From positions 620,001-684,000 of the forward strand of contig NZ_QBKH01000001.1 of assembly GCF_003054045.1 (NCBI RefSeq): a DNA stretch of 64,000 nucleotides, read 5' to 3'. This DNA is from Sphingobacterium faecium. GTDB taxonomy: Bacteria > Bacteroidota > Bacteroidia > Sphingobacteriales > Sphingobacteriaceae. Below the pieces are notes generated by a model, which was not told the origin of the DNA, did not search any database, and saw only the letters and a list, made by a program, of their open reading frames with translations. Position numbers and translations under genes: made by a program. This document shows, piece after piece, positions 8,157-17,354 of the stretch (positions are counted from its first letter, which is position 1; the number at the start of each line of letters is the position of its first letter).

Positions 8157-8212
8157 AAAAAAAGAAGAGCTATATTGCTATAGCCCTTTTACTAATAAAA
8201 AGTATTGTTTAA

Positions 8213-8662
8213 TTAAGCGAGTAAACTTTTTACAAGCTCAGAAATCGTGCGTCCATCGGCTTTTCCTGCTAATTGTTGGTTAGCAGCACCCATTACTTTA
8301 CCCATATCTTTTACGGAAGAAGCTCCAGTAGTACTGATGATATCCTTGATGATCTTTTCGACTTCTTCTCTACTCAGTTGTTTTGGTAAATAAGCTTCGA
8401 TGACTTCTTGTTCCTCAACTTCAATAGCGTATAAATCTTCTCTGTTTTGATTTTTGTAAATCTCAGCAGATTCTTTACGCTGTTTAACTAATTTCTGAAG
8501 TACTTTTATTTCAGTCTCTTCTGTCAAATCTTCTGTGTGACCTTTCTCTGTCTTTGCCAATAATATTGCTGCTTTTACTGCTCTAAGGCCACGTAATTTA
8601 TTCGCATCTTTTGCGATCATTGCCGCTTTAATATCTTGATTTATTTTTTCTTCTAAAGCCAT
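8213..8662 (-). CDS. GatB/YqeY domain protein
   Basis: A 149-residue YqeY-like protein, related to the C-terminal helical domain of the GatB amidotransferase subunit. The family pattern is clear: LKxRxxxxLRGLRAVKAAI at the N-terminal end, the central VEEQEVIEAYLPKQLS (about 85-100), and the C-terminal GKVMGAANQQLAGKADGRTI. A tRNA-related role is presumed from homology; the exact function is not established. It lies 16 nt after the SDR gene on the same strand. Confidence 0.9.
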   Translation of the reverse strand: MALEEKINQDIKAAMIAKDANKLRGLRAVKAAILLAKTEKGHTEDLTEETEIKVLQKLVKQRKESAEIYKNQNREDLYAIEVEEQEVIEAYLPKQLSREEVEKIIKDIISTTGASSVKDMGKVMGAANQQLAGKADGRTISELVKSLLA

Positions 8663-8678
8663 ATTTTAATTGATTTTA

Positions 8679-9440
8679 TTATTTTCTATTTACGATCGTT
8701 CCAGTTGCTTGTGCAGTTGGCATAATGATCAGGTCATTAATGTTAACATGCTTCGGTCTGCTGATGACAAATGCTATCGTTTCGGCAATATCTTTTCCTG
8801 TTAATGCTTCAATTCCTGTATATACATTTTTTGCCCGTTCTATATCGCCTTTAAAACGTACTTCCGAAAATTCAGTTTCTACCATTCCAGGATTAATGCC
8901 TGTTACTTTAATACCTTTTGAAAGGAGGTCAATACGCATGGCTTGATTAAGAGCGTCTACGGCATGCTTACTTGCGCAGTATACATTTCCATTAGGGTAA
9001 ACTTCTTTAGCCGCAATCGAACCTATATTGACAATATGTGCACCTTCTTGATTTTCTAAAAATGGAATTACGGTTTTGGTTACGTACAATAATCCCTTGA
9101 CATTGGTATCGATCATCCGGTCCCAATCGCCAATATCACCATCTTGAATAGGATCTAATCCTTGGCTTAGACCTGCATTATTGATGAGTACATTCAAATT
9201 TTTCCATTCGGCAGGTAAGCCTTCAATTTTTGATTTCACTTCATCGTAGTTGCGTACATCAAGTTCAAAGATATGAATAGCAATTTGAGGATATAGTGTT
9301 GTCAATCTACCTTTTATTTCTTCCAGATTTTGGAAACGACGTGCGCATAGCAGTAAGTTGTAACCTTCTTGCGCTAAAACCTCAGCACATGCTTTTCCGA
9401 TTCCTGAACTTGCCCCTGTGATGAATACTGTTTTTGACAT
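8679..9440 (-). CDS. SDR-family NAD(P)-dependent oxidoreductase (YdfG-like)
   Basis: A 253-residue classical short-chain dehydrogenase. Nucleotide-binding TGASSGIG is at residues 8-15, NNAG at 87-90, and the catalytic Ser141-Tyr154-Lys158 triad (YCASK) is intact. The length and the PEW/D-type middle region fit the 3-hydroxy-acid/serine dehydrogenase group (YdfG-like), but the substrate cannot be read from sequence. It is in a minus-strand run between ubiE and yqeY. Confidence 0.87.
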   Translation of the reverse strand: MSKTVFITGASSGIGKACAEVLAQEGYNLLLCARRFQNLEEIKGRLTTLYPQIAIHIFELDVRNYDEVKSKIEGLPAEWKNLNVLINNAGLSQGLDPIQDGDIGDWDRMIDTNVKGLLYVTKTVIPFLENQEGAHIVNIGSIAAKEVYPNGNVYCASKHAVDALNQAMRIDLLSKGIKVTGINPGMVETEFSEVRFKGDIERAKNVYTGIEALTGKDIAETIAFVISRPKHVNINDLIIMPTAQATGTIVNRK

Positions 9441-9476
9441 AGTATTGGTGTTAAAAATAAAACTAAACTGAGATTT

Positions 9477-10217
9477 TTATTTTGTAGCAATATATATTGT
9501 ACATACGCCAAAAGTCTGAGGACGAATTACGGTGTTTGAAAAACCTACAGTTTTAGTGATTTGAGCAAATTTTTCACCATCAGGAAAACGAGCGACAGAT
9601 TCAGGAAGATACGAATAAGCACTTGAATCCTTTGAAAATATTTTCCCAATAGTTGGTGTTATTCTTTTGAAGTAGAAATTATATAATTGCTTGATTGGGA
9701 ATTTTTTAGGATTGGAAAATTCCAATATCACGGCTTTACCTCCGGGTTTCAATACGCGACAAATATCGGCTAATCCTTGTTCTAAATTTTCGAAATTTCG
9801 AACTCCAAAAGCGACTGTTACTGCGTCGAAGGTGTTGTCTTCAAATTGCAAATGCTCAGAATCTCCTAATTGTACTTCAAATTGATCGGATAGACCTTTT
9901 TGCATAATCTTTTGTTGTGCAACATCCAACATACCTTGAGATATGTCTACTCCGATTATTTTCTTTGGATGTAATATTTTAATGGACTCCAATGCAAAAT
10001 CACCCGTTCCAGTAGCAACGTCTAGCATATATTGTGGAGCGATGGATTTTAAAGCATTGATCGCTTTTTTACGCCAAATTATATCGATACCTAAGGATAA
10101 AAAATGATTTAAAAAATCATAAGTTTTGGAGATGTTATTAAACATATCTGCAACTTGTTGCTTTTTACCATCTTTTGCGTCTTTGTATGGTTTTAATGAT
10201 GATGCTTCATTTGTCAT
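9477..10217 (-). CDS. ubiE: Demethylmenaquinone methyltransferase
   Basis: A 246-residue SAM-dependent C-methyltransferase that makes menaquinone from demethylmenaquinone, the last step of the pathway and the quinone used by Bacteroidota. It has the UbiE N-terminal pattern VADMFNNISKTYDFLNHFLS (residues 22-41) and the SAM motif DVATGTGDF (66-74), with FGVRNF and LKPGGKAVILEFS further on. A TATCTTTG -7 element lies only 5 nt before the ATG (10226-10219 on plus coordinates), suggesting a leaderless or nearly leaderless transcript. Confidence 0.93.
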   Translation of the reverse strand: MTNEASSLKPYKDAKDGKKQQVADMFNNISKTYDFLNHFLSLGIDIIWRKKAINALKSIAPQYMLDVATGTGDFALESIKILHPKKIIGVDISQGMLDVAQQKIMQKGLSDQFEVQLGDSEHLQFEDNTFDAVTVAFGVRNFENLEQGLADICRVLKPGGKAVILEFSNPKKFPIKQLYNFYFKRITPTIGKIFSKDSSAYSYLPESVARFPDGEKFAQITKTVGFSNTVIRPQTFGVCTIYIATK

Positions 10218-10384
10218 AGTAGCAAAGATACAATATTCTCCTTGAGCTTTAATATGATCGAAACGGAAAAAATAAAAATTAAGAATTCTTGACCTTAGGC
10301 TCCAATTTAAACTAAAATTGGAATAATCTTTTTAAAATTTATTCCAATTCGGTTGTACGATTAGTGAGAGAAATAGCTTAACTT

Positions 10385-10493
10385 TGTTAACAGTGGTCAA
10401 AGTTGTTAACAGTGTGGTAATGTCTTGTAAATTAGATGCTGTTTTTTGTTGTTAACATTTTTTTCCACATCAAATGTGGAAAAGTGTGGATGT
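10385..10493. promoter_or_regulatory. Cluster of TGTTAACA palindromes and DnaA-box-like sites before dnaB
   Basis: Within the 432-nt gap between ubiE and dnaB (10218-10649) lie three TGTTAACA palindromes (10385-10392, 10404-10411, 10450-10457). A perfect 10-bp inverted repeat follows: TTTTCCACAT (10461-10470), 3-nt loop, ATGTGGAAAA (10474-10483). Its arms contain TTTTCCACA and TGTGGAAAA, each one mismatch from the DnaA box TTATCCACA or its complement, followed by GTGTGGATG (10484-10492). It may be a DnaA-controlled region or part of an origin; neither is proven. The rest of the gap shows only the dnaB promoter. Confidence 0.5.
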
Positions 10494-10585
10494 AAAACGA
10501 TGTTTATCAAAAGCTTTTAAGGTGATTGTTTTCACAACTAATTTAACTGTGTACAACTCTTAAAAAATCTCTACCTAATTTTTTA

Positions 10586-10593
10586 TACATTTG
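10586..10593 (+). promoter_or_regulatory. -7 promoter element of dnaB
   Basis: TACATTTG matches TAnnTTTG, 56 nt before the dnaB ATG. No clear -33 TTTG is present at the expected distance, so the promoter may need an activator. Confidence 0.4.
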
Positions 10594-10649
10594 CTATCCG
10601 CTATCAATTTTTTAGCGTACATGCACAAGTTTTTGGATATCAAATAAAG

Positions 10650-12257
10650 ATGAGTAACGATAATAATTTTGAAGATAATAATGCTGGAACTGGTAAGAAA
10701 ACCAATTTCGGAGAGCGTAGGACTAAACTCAATAACTTAGTTAGCGGACTGGGCAAATTGCCACCTCAAGCTTTGGATTTGGAGGAAGCTGTTCTAGGAG
10801 CTTTGATGTTGGAGAAAAATGCTTTAAGTGAAGTCATTGATATTCTAAAACCGGATTCTTTTTATAAGGATTCACACCAGAAGATTTTCGAAGCTATTTT
10901 TAATCTCTTTCAAAAAACTTCGCCTATTGATCTGCTCACCGTGACTGCCGAACTTCGAAAGATGGGTGCTTTGGAAATGGTTGGCGGAGCATATTATATT
11001 ACACAATTAACCGATCGAGTAGTTTCTGCCGCAAATATTGAATTTCATGCTCGTATTATCTCGCAAAAATATATTCAACGTGAATTGATTAAAGTTTCTA
11101 CTGAAATTATTAATAGTTCGTACGATGAAACTTCGGATATATTTGATTTATTAGACCATGCAGAGAAGAGTTTATTCGATATTGCTCAAAACAATTTAAG
11201 AAGAGATTCTCGTAAAATGGATGATATCATGCGTGAGGCGATCTCTAATTTGGAGTTGTTGCGTGATCGTACAGATGGATTGACAGGTGTGCCTTCGGGT
11301 TTGACCGCTTTAGATCGTATGACTTCAGGCTGGCAACCATCTGATTTGGTTATTATTGCTGCACGTCCCGCAATGGGAAAGACAGCCTTTGTATTATCTG
11401 TGGCGCGTAATGCTGCTGTTGATCATCAAAAGCCTGTTGTGGTTTTCTCTTTGGAGATGTCTTCTGTACAACTGGTGAATCGTTTGATCGCTGGTGAAAC
11501 TGAGATCGAACAAGAAAAATTAAAGAAAGGTAATTTAGCTGATCATGAATGGCAACAGCTGCATTCAAGGATTGGACGCTTGACCGAGGCTCCTTTAATC
11601 ATCGACGATACTCCTGCATTAAACGTTTTTGAATTTAGAGCCAAATGTAGACGTTTGAAAGCGCAACATGATATTCAAATGGTGATCGTCGATTACTTGC
11701 AACTTATGCATGGTAAGGCTGAGGGTAAAGGTGGTGGTAACCGTGAGCAAGAGATTGGTAGTATTTCAAGGGCGTTGAAATCTGTGGCTAAAGAATTAAA
11801 TGTTCCAGTATTAGCTTTATCTCAATTAAGTCGTGCTGTCGAGTCCCGTCCAGGAAATTCAAAACGACCAATGCTTTCCGATTTACGTGAATCTGGATCT
11901 ATTGAACAGGATGCGGATATGGTATTGTTTTTATATCGTCCAGAATATTATGGTATGACCGAGGATGAGGAAGGTAGATCTACTGCAGGTGTAGGAGAGG
12001 TTATTATTGCGAAGCACCGTAATGGTGAGACGGGTATAGTACCGCTTCGCTTTATTGGTAAATATGTGAAATTTGTAGATTTAGAAGATGAATTTACTGG
12101 GATGGGTGCTGCTGATGGATTTAATAATCCAACATCATTCAGTTCGCCGGCCATGAATCCGTCTGCTATGTTCAGTGGTGGTGATACGGGCGGTATGACA
12201 GGTGGTATCACAATGCCATCGCGTATGAATGACATGCCTGATGATGCTCCATTTTAG
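10650..12257 (+). CDS. dnaB: Replicative DNA helicase DnaB
   Basis: A 535-residue hexameric 5'-3' helicase that unwinds DNA at the replication fork. The N-terminal domain starts near residue 38 (PPQALDLEEAVLGALM), the RecA-like ATPase has Walker A ARPAMGKTA at 238-246, and the MVIVDYLQLM Walker B and SIEQDADMVLFLYRPEYY motifs follow. No intein is present. The protein is longer than the usual ~460-470 residues because of a charged N-terminal leader of about 35 residues and a Gly/Met/Ser-rich C-terminal tail of about 50 residues ending PDDAPF, which resembles the acidic tip of SSB proteins. A double hairpin follows. Confidence 0.95.
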   Translation: MSNDNNFEDNNAGTGKKTNFGERRTKLNNLVSGLGKLPPQALDLEEAVLGALMLEKNALSEVIDILKPDSFYKDSHQKIFEAIFNLFQKTSPIDLLTVTAELRKMGALEMVGGAYYITQLTDRVVSAANIEFHARIISQKYIQRELIKVSTEIINSSYDETSDIFDLLDHAEKSLFDIAQNNLRRDSRKMDDIMREAISNLELLRDRTDGLTGVPSGLTALDRMTSGWQPSDLVIIAARPAMGKTAFVLSVARNAAVDHQKPVVVFSLEMSSVQLVNRLIAGETEIEQEKLKKGNLADHEWQQLHSRIGRLTEAPLIIDDTPALNVFEFRAKCRRLKAQHDIQMVIVDYLQLMHGKAEGKGGGNREQEIGSISRALKSVAKELNVPVLALSQLSRAVESRPGNSKRPMLSDLRESGSIEQDADMVLFLYRPEYYGMTEDEEGRSTAGVGEVIIAKHRNGETGIVPLRFIGKYVKFVDLEDEFTGMGAADGFNNPTSFSSPAMNPSAMFSGGDTGGMTGGITMPSRMNDMPDDAPF

Positions 12258-12279
12258 TAGTGGTATATAAAAATAATTT

Positions 12280-12343
12280 ACCCATAAGAGATGTCTTATG
12301 GGTAATCATAAAAAAAGCACTGTTTAAACAGTGCTTTTTTTAT
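12280..12343. terminator. Tandem hairpins between dnaB and a convergent gene
   Basis: The first hairpin is a perfect 10-bp stem ACCCATAAGA / TCTTATGGGT (12280-12303). The second, AAAAAAGCACTG / CAGTGCTTTTTTT (about 12309-12343), has A and T tracts on both sides and so works in both directions. It overlaps the stop codon of the minus-strand gene. Confidence 0.85.
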
Positions 12344-12744
12344 TTCATGCTGATGACTTTATCGACAACATACACTGTATTTCCTCTCCAGGGTAATACT
12401 CCATGGTATTCCTTATAGTGTAAGTCGAAATACTTGCCACTATTTGTTTCGAGTTGCTCAAATATAGTATTATCTTCAATGGAGAATTCAAATTGATTGC
12501 TGGCTACGCCGCCTGCTTTCATTTGTCCAAAACCCTCTTGTATCAGTTTTCCTTCATATGTTTTAAAAACATTACCTTTTTTTACAGCAAAGTTTAAATA
12601 TCCTGATTTAACACCTTCGCCAAAAACGAAATAATATTTATAATAAGCCATACTCGCTCCAATGGCTAGAATGACTAATATGGCAATAATCATAAATTTT
12701 TTGAAACCACCTTTTTTTTGTTGAGTATCTGTGTAATTAGTCAT
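12340..12744 (-). CDS. Small membrane-anchored protein of unknown function
   Basis: Starting at the ATG at 12744 gives 134 residues. An upstream ATG at 12825 would add 27 hydrophobic residues, less convincing because a lysine-rich cytoplasmic start (TDTQQKKGGFKKF) followed by one helix (about 18-36) is the more natural N-terminus. The remaining ~95 residues would face the periplasm and are mixed alpha/beta. Similar proteins occur in Sphingobacteriaceae as hypothetical proteins; I do not recognise a characterised domain. It converges on dnaB. Confidence 0.65.
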   Translation of the reverse strand: MTNYTDTQQKKGGFKKFMIIAILVILAIGASMAYYKYYFVFGEGVKSGYLNFAVKKGNVFKTYEGKLIQEGFGQMKAGGVASNQFEFSIEDNTIFEQLETNSGKYFDLHYKEYHGVLPWRGNTVYVVDKVISMK

Positions 12745-13073
12745 ATCTGAGTTTAATTTTAGTATAAACTTAGGTAAATTTGTGTATATAAGCAATATAA
12801 TTACGTGGATAAAATCAAAATTCATCTGCGTATCCTTTTTATCTAATTGCTACTCGAAATGTATAAACTGGATGTTATCACTGAATAATTCCATATACCC
12901 CATTTGTTATTTCTAGTGCGATTACTCCATCAGTTTTTTTAACACATATTAGCTCCTTATTTGAAAAATATGAAATTATTGTCAGTATAAAGAGCATGTT
13001 TTTATGAATTTAAAAATGTCAATAGTGGAACATCTCTGTATAATATTCTATAAATTTGTATTACTAGAAAGCG
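12745..13073 (+). other. Intergenic region with the dinB promoter
   Basis: A gap of 329 nt. The only element I see is TAAATTTG (13051-13058, TAnnTTTG), 15 nt before the dinB start. A -33 TTG is not evident. No LexA-like palindrome is obvious, but the LexA box of this clade is not one I can name with confidence. Confidence 0.4.
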
Positions 13074-14174
13074 ATGATGGAGACAATAATAGATAAAAAG
13101 AGAAAAATTATTCATCTGGATATGGATGCTTTTTTTGCTTCTGTCGATCAACGTGATTTTGAAGATTTGAGGGGTAAGCCCATTGCTGTCGGTGGATCTC
13201 CTGACGGTCGTGGGGTAGTGGCAGCGGCCAGTTATGAGGCTCGAAAATATGGAGTTAAATCTGCTATGTCTTCTATACAGGCACTCAAATTATGCCCTCA
13301 TATCATATTTACTAGGCCTAGGTTTGATGTGTATAAGCAAGTGTCCGATCATATTCGCGCTATTTTTAATCGATATACAGATTTGGTGGAGCCATTATCT
13401 TTGGATGAAGCATTTTTGGATGTTTCTGATGATAAACAACAGATCGGATCAGCTTTGGAAATCGCGAGGCGAATCAAACGAGAAATAAAGTCTGAGCTTA
13501 ATCTTACTGTATCAGCAGGTGTATCTGTTAATAAATTTATTGCTAAAATAGCTTCAGATATGAATAAGCCCGATGGGCTCACTTTTATAGGTCCTTCCAA
13601 AATATTAACATTTATGGAAGAACTACCTGTCGAAAAGTTTTTTGGAGTTGGAAAGGTAACCGCAAATAAAATGCGTTCTTTGGGAATATTTAAAGGAATG
13701 GATCTGAAGAAGCAGTCGCATGCTGATTTGATTCGTTGGTTTGGAAAATCGGGAGATTTTTTCTATCAGATTGTTAGAGGAATTGACGATCGTGCTGTTG
13801 TGCCTAATCGTATTCGTAAATCTATTGGTATTGAAGATACTTTTTCGCATGATATTGAACAATTGGAGGAGCTTAAATCTATTTTACATGATCTGAGCAC
13901 CCGTCTTTATGGTCGTCTTGAAAAAGGGGACAAACGGGGACGGACCTTGACCTTGAAAGTGAAATATGCTGACTTCACGGTATTGACTCGAAGCATTTCA
14001 ATCTTACAAATATTTTCTAATCAAGAAGATATGTATCAAGTTGCACTTGCTTTGCTCCTTAAGTTGGAGCTTGATAAAAAGGTTCGATTGATGGGGATTT
14101 CGATTTCAAATTTTCAAGATGAAAAAATCGAACGTTTTGAGGGCTATCAATTATCGCTGTTTGAGGATATGTAA
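13074..14174 (+). CDS. dinB: DNA polymerase IV (Y-family translesion polymerase)
   Basis: A 366-residue Y-family polymerase for lesion bypass. The catalytic acidic residues are in HLDMDAFF (14-21) and SLDEAFLDVS (109-118, Asp111/Glu112). Helix-hairpin-helix and little-finger domains follow. The last residues contain QLSLF (359-363), a consensus beta-clamp-binding motif, so the protein is complete and can be recruited to the replication clamp. Two adjacent ATGs (13074, 13077) are possible starts. The next gene starts 98 nt downstream. Confidence 0.94.
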   Translation: MMETIIDKKRKIIHLDMDAFFASVDQRDFEDLRGKPIAVGGSPDGRGVVAAASYEARKYGVKSAMSSIQALKLCPHIIFTRPRFDVYKQVSDHIRAIFNRYTDLVEPLSLDEAFLDVSDDKQQIGSALEIARRIKREIKSELNLTVSAGVSVNKFIAKIASDMNKPDGLTFIGPSKILTFMEELPVEKFFGVGKVTANKMRSLGIFKGMDLKKQSHADLIRWFGKSGDFFYQIVRGIDDRAVVPNRIRKSIGIEDTFSHDIEQLEELKSILHDLSTRLYGRLEKGDKRGRTLTLKVKYADFTVLTRSISILQIFSNQEDMYQVALALLLKLELDKKVRLMGISISNFQDEKIERFEGYQLSLFEDM

Positions 14175-14272
14175 ATTTTTCTTGTCTATTCAGCTTGTTA
14201 CAACTTAAATTTCTTGTAAATAGGGTCAATTTCCTATCTTAGTGGTCAAACTTAGATAATCTTCATATTTAA

Positions 14273-16402
14273 ATGAGTAAATTAATTACCGCGCTGAGTC
14301 TTACGGCTTTTATTCTGGTATCAGAATCTTCAGTTCAAGCGCAACAAAAACGATTGGATTTTGATCAATCTTGGGGAAATCGAAATTCATTAACACAAAG
14401 TATCAATGGCTATCCAGGTTGGGCAAATAATACGGCTTATTTGGAGCGGGATGCGCAGGATGGCAAAGTGTATCAAGTGGATTTAAAAAGCGGTAAACGT
14501 GAATTGCATGTTGTGCCGGCTAAATCTTCTGTGAAAGTGTACATTTCAAAAAATGATATTTTTATTCAGGACGGTAATCAAGCTGCCAAGCAATTGACAA
14601 ATTCTCCCGATATTGCTGAGCAAAATCCAACCCTTTCACCAGATGGTAACCTTGTCGCATTTACACGAAAAAGCGATTTATATGCTATTGATTTAGTGTC
14701 GGGGAAAGAAATTCGCTATACGAATGATGGCACTGATGTCATTTATAATGGTTGGTCATCTTGGGTATATTATGAGGAAATATTAGGAAGATCGACCAAT
14801 TATAAGGCTTTTTGGTGGTCTCCGGACAGTAAGAAATTAGCATTTATGCGCTTTGACGATACTAAAGTGCCGATGTTTCCAATTTATGTGTCAAAAGGTC
14901 AGCATGGCTATTTAGAAGAGACACGTTATCCGAAAGCTGGTGATCCCAATCCTGAAGTGAAAGTCGGAATTGTGAGCGCTACAGGTGGTCAGGTGATATG
15001 GTCTGATTTCAATGAAAAAGATGATCAATATTTTGGTCAACCGTATTGGAGTTTTGATAGTAAAAATATTATGGTCCAATGGATGAATCGTGACCAGAAT
15101 AATTTGAAATTTTACCAAGTAGATCCTAATTCGGGCTCTAAGAAAGAAATTTATGATGAAAAGCAGTCCTCATGGATCAATTTAGATCATGATGAGCGGA
15201 TTACTTATTTGGAAGATAATAAGCATTATATATTAAAATCGGATAAGACGGGCTGGGCACATTACTACTTATACACCTTAGATGGTAAATTATTAAACCC
15301 GATTACAGCAGGTGATTGGCAGGTGACTTCATTGGAATATATCGATGAAAAAGCTAAAGTGGTGTATTTTATGGCTCGTAAAGAAAATTCTGCCCGCTAT
15401 GATCTATATCGTGTTGACTTTTCGGGTAAAAACATGAAGCGTTTAACATTTGGAGACTATTCTCATGAGGTGAAGATCTCTCCTGATGGACAATATTTTA
15501 TCACGAATTACTCTAACGTAAGTACGCCAAACAAGGTTGCTTTGGTCGATAATAAAGGTAAGATCGTGAAAGAGCTTGCTGATAGTAAATCTCCTGATTT
15601 TAATTCTTATCAATTTGGTGCGACTAAGTACTTCACGATCAAGTCTGATGATGGTCAGTATGATTTACCGGTGGTGGTTACTTATCCGACAGATTTTGAT
15701 GAGACAAAAGAGTATCCAGTTATTTTCAGTATCTACGGAGGTCCTGATGCAGGAACAGTCAAGGATACTTGGAAAGGAACTCGAAGTCAATATTGGGCTA
15801 ATGAAGGTATTATTCAAGTTTCAGCAGATCACCGCGCATCTGGACAGTTTGGAAAGCAGGGGGTAACACTGATGCACCGAAACTTAGGGCATTGGGAAAT
15901 AATCGATTATTCTACCATTGCGAAGTGGTTTAAGGCAAAGCCTTATGTCGCTAAGCATAAGTTTTTAATAACGGGACATAGCTATGGTGGGTATATGACT
16001 TGCTTGGCATTGACGAAGGCTGCTGACGTTTTTGATTTCGGTATTGCGGGTGCTCCTGTGACCTCATGGGATCTATACGATACGCACTATACAGAACGTT
16101 GGATGGATACACCTCAAGATAACCCTGAAGGGTATAAAAATGGATCGGTATTGACTTATACGGATAAATATAAAGGTGTTTTAAGAATCATGCATGGAGA
16201 TATGGATGACAATGTCCATTTGCAAAATACCACACAATTGGTAGATGCTTTAACAGATCGTTCGGTACCGTTTGAGTTGATGATCTATCCAGGTAGTCGT
16301 CATGGATTTGAAAGGTCAAAAAATGCGTATGATTTTAAAGAACGCGTTCGTTTCTACTATCAATATTTATTGGAAAAACCAGTTCCAAAAGACTTCAAAT
16401 AG
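14273..16402 (+). CDS. S9 family prolyl (dipeptidyl/tripeptidyl) peptidase
   Basis: A 709-residue secreted or periplasmic serine peptidase with a cleavable signal peptide (about residues 1-23, ending VQAQ). An N-terminal beta-propeller (DPPIV_N) covers about 30-480 and contains WVYYEEILGRS, equivalent to the DPP4 glutamate motif that fixes the peptide N-terminus. The C-terminal alpha/beta hydrolase has the nucleophile in GHSYGGY (Ser570), an acid at Asp645/Asp646 and His677 in SRHGFE. It removes di- or tripeptides ending in proline from peptide N-termini; which of the two is not clear. Confidence 0.92.
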   Translation: MSKLITALSLTAFILVSESSVQAQQKRLDFDQSWGNRNSLTQSINGYPGWANNTAYLERDAQDGKVYQVDLKSGKRELHVVPAKSSVKVYISKNDIFIQDGNQAAKQLTNSPDIAEQNPTLSPDGNLVAFTRKSDLYAIDLVSGKEIRYTNDGTDVIYNGWSSWVYYEEILGRSTNYKAFWWSPDSKKLAFMRFDDTKVPMFPIYVSKGQHGYLEETRYPKAGDPNPEVKVGIVSATGGQVIWSDFNEKDDQYFGQPYWSFDSKNIMVQWMNRDQNNLKFYQVDPNSGSKKEIYDEKQSSWINLDHDERITYLEDNKHYILKSDKTGWAHYYLYTLDGKLLNPITAGDWQVTSLEYIDEKAKVVYFMARKENSARYDLYRVDFSGKNMKRLTFGDYSHEVKISPDGQYFITNYSNVSTPNKVALVDNKGKIVKELADSKSPDFNSYQFGATKYFTIKSDDGQYDLPVVVTYPTDFDETKEYPVIFSIYGGPDAGTVKDTWKGTRSQYWANEGIIQVSADHRASGQFGKQGVTLMHRNLGHWEIIDYSTIAKWFKAKPYVAKHKFLITGHSYGGYMTCLALTKAADVFDFGIAGAPVTSWDLYDTHYTERWMDTPQDNPEGYKNGSVLTYTDKYKGVLRIMHGDMDDNVHLQNTTQLVDALTDRSVPFELMIYPGSRHGFERSKNAYDFKERVRFYYQYLLEKPVPKDFK

Positions 16403-16420
16403 ATCATTTTTAATGTAAAG

Positions 16421-16455
16421 AGCCTTCTCAGATATTATTTTGAGAAGGCTTTTTT
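16421..16455 (+). terminator. Terminator after the S9 peptidase
   Basis: AGCCTTCTCA / TGAGAAGGCT perfect 10-bp stem with a 10-nt loop, followed by TTTTT. Confidence 0.85.
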
Positions 16456-16556
16456 GATTTAGAGTACTTTATCTTTAAAAAAAGATGAAATATTGATGTG
16501 TTAAATTGTTGATAACCAAAAATTATTTCATCTTTGTGTAATTTATTTTTATTTCG

Positions 16557-17345
16557 ATGATTCAGTTTCTCAAGGAGAGCACTTTTGCTGTTAATGAAGT
16601 TTTAAGCAAGTCAATTCAAATACTTAAGGGACATTATTTCTCTATTGGAGGATTACTGTTGTCTATTTTTTTATTGTTTGTCGTTGCACATGAATTGACA
16701 TTCTATTTAGAAATGTCAAGTATACTCATCAAAATTCCTTTGATGTTATTATTTGCTGTTACTTTGTTAGGATTGCAATTGTTTCTTTTTAAGTATATTT
16801 TAAATTTATTGGATCATAAAGAGCATGTAGGAGTGGTCAAGACATGGCCTTCATGGTCAGAATTATTTATCTTTTTAGGTGGAATCGTTTTATTTACGCT
16901 ATCTTCTTTATTGATTCTTGTAGTTGCCATGATTGTTTGTTTTCCCCTGATCTATATGGGTATTGATACCGAGGTAGTTTCTTTTGAGATAGTGCCAAAT
17001 GTGGCAGCGATTTTGTCGTTCTTTATTTTACTTCGAATTTCTTTTTTCCCATTTTTTATCATTGATAAAGGAACAAATGTGACGAAGTCATTGCGTTGGA
17101 GTTTGGCGATTACAAAAGGAAATGTCGTTAGACTTTTTTTAATTTTGTTGAGTTTAGCATTTGTGAGCGTATTGAATATTTATTGGGTCTATATGGAATA
17201 CTCCATTATGGCGATTATATTTAGTTTAATAAATTCCTTTTTGATTATTCCTTTAACATCAGTTGTTTATACTGTTGCTTACCGAGATATGGTTCAAGAA
17301 TATAAGGGAAGTGAAGATCCAAGTATCTTAAGTAATATATTTTAA
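16557..17345 (+). CDS. Multi-pass membrane protein of unknown function
   Basis: A 262-residue protein with about six hydrophobic segments (near residues 28-48, 58-85, 102-135, 146-170, 188-208 and 215-240). The conserved-looking feature is SLRWSLAITKGNVVRLFLI (about 180-198), similar to the repeated pattern in DUF975/glycerophosphodiester-type bacterial membrane families. It ends 9 nt before dxr and is likely transcribed with it. Function is unknown. Confidence 0.75.
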   Translation: MIQFLKESTFAVNEVLSKSIQILKGHYFSIGGLLLSIFLLFVVAHELTFYLEMSSILIKIPLMLLFAVTLLGLQLFLFKYILNLLDHKEHVGVVKTWPSWSELFIFLGGIVLFTLSSLLILVVAMIVCFPLIYMGIDTEVVSFEIVPNVAAILSFFILLRISFFPFFIIDKGTNVTKSLRWSLAITKGNVVRLFLILLSLAFVSVLNIYWVYMEYSIMAIIFSLINSFLIIPLTSVVYTVAYRDMVQEYKGSEDPSILSNIF

Positions 17346-17354
17346 TAAAAAATT

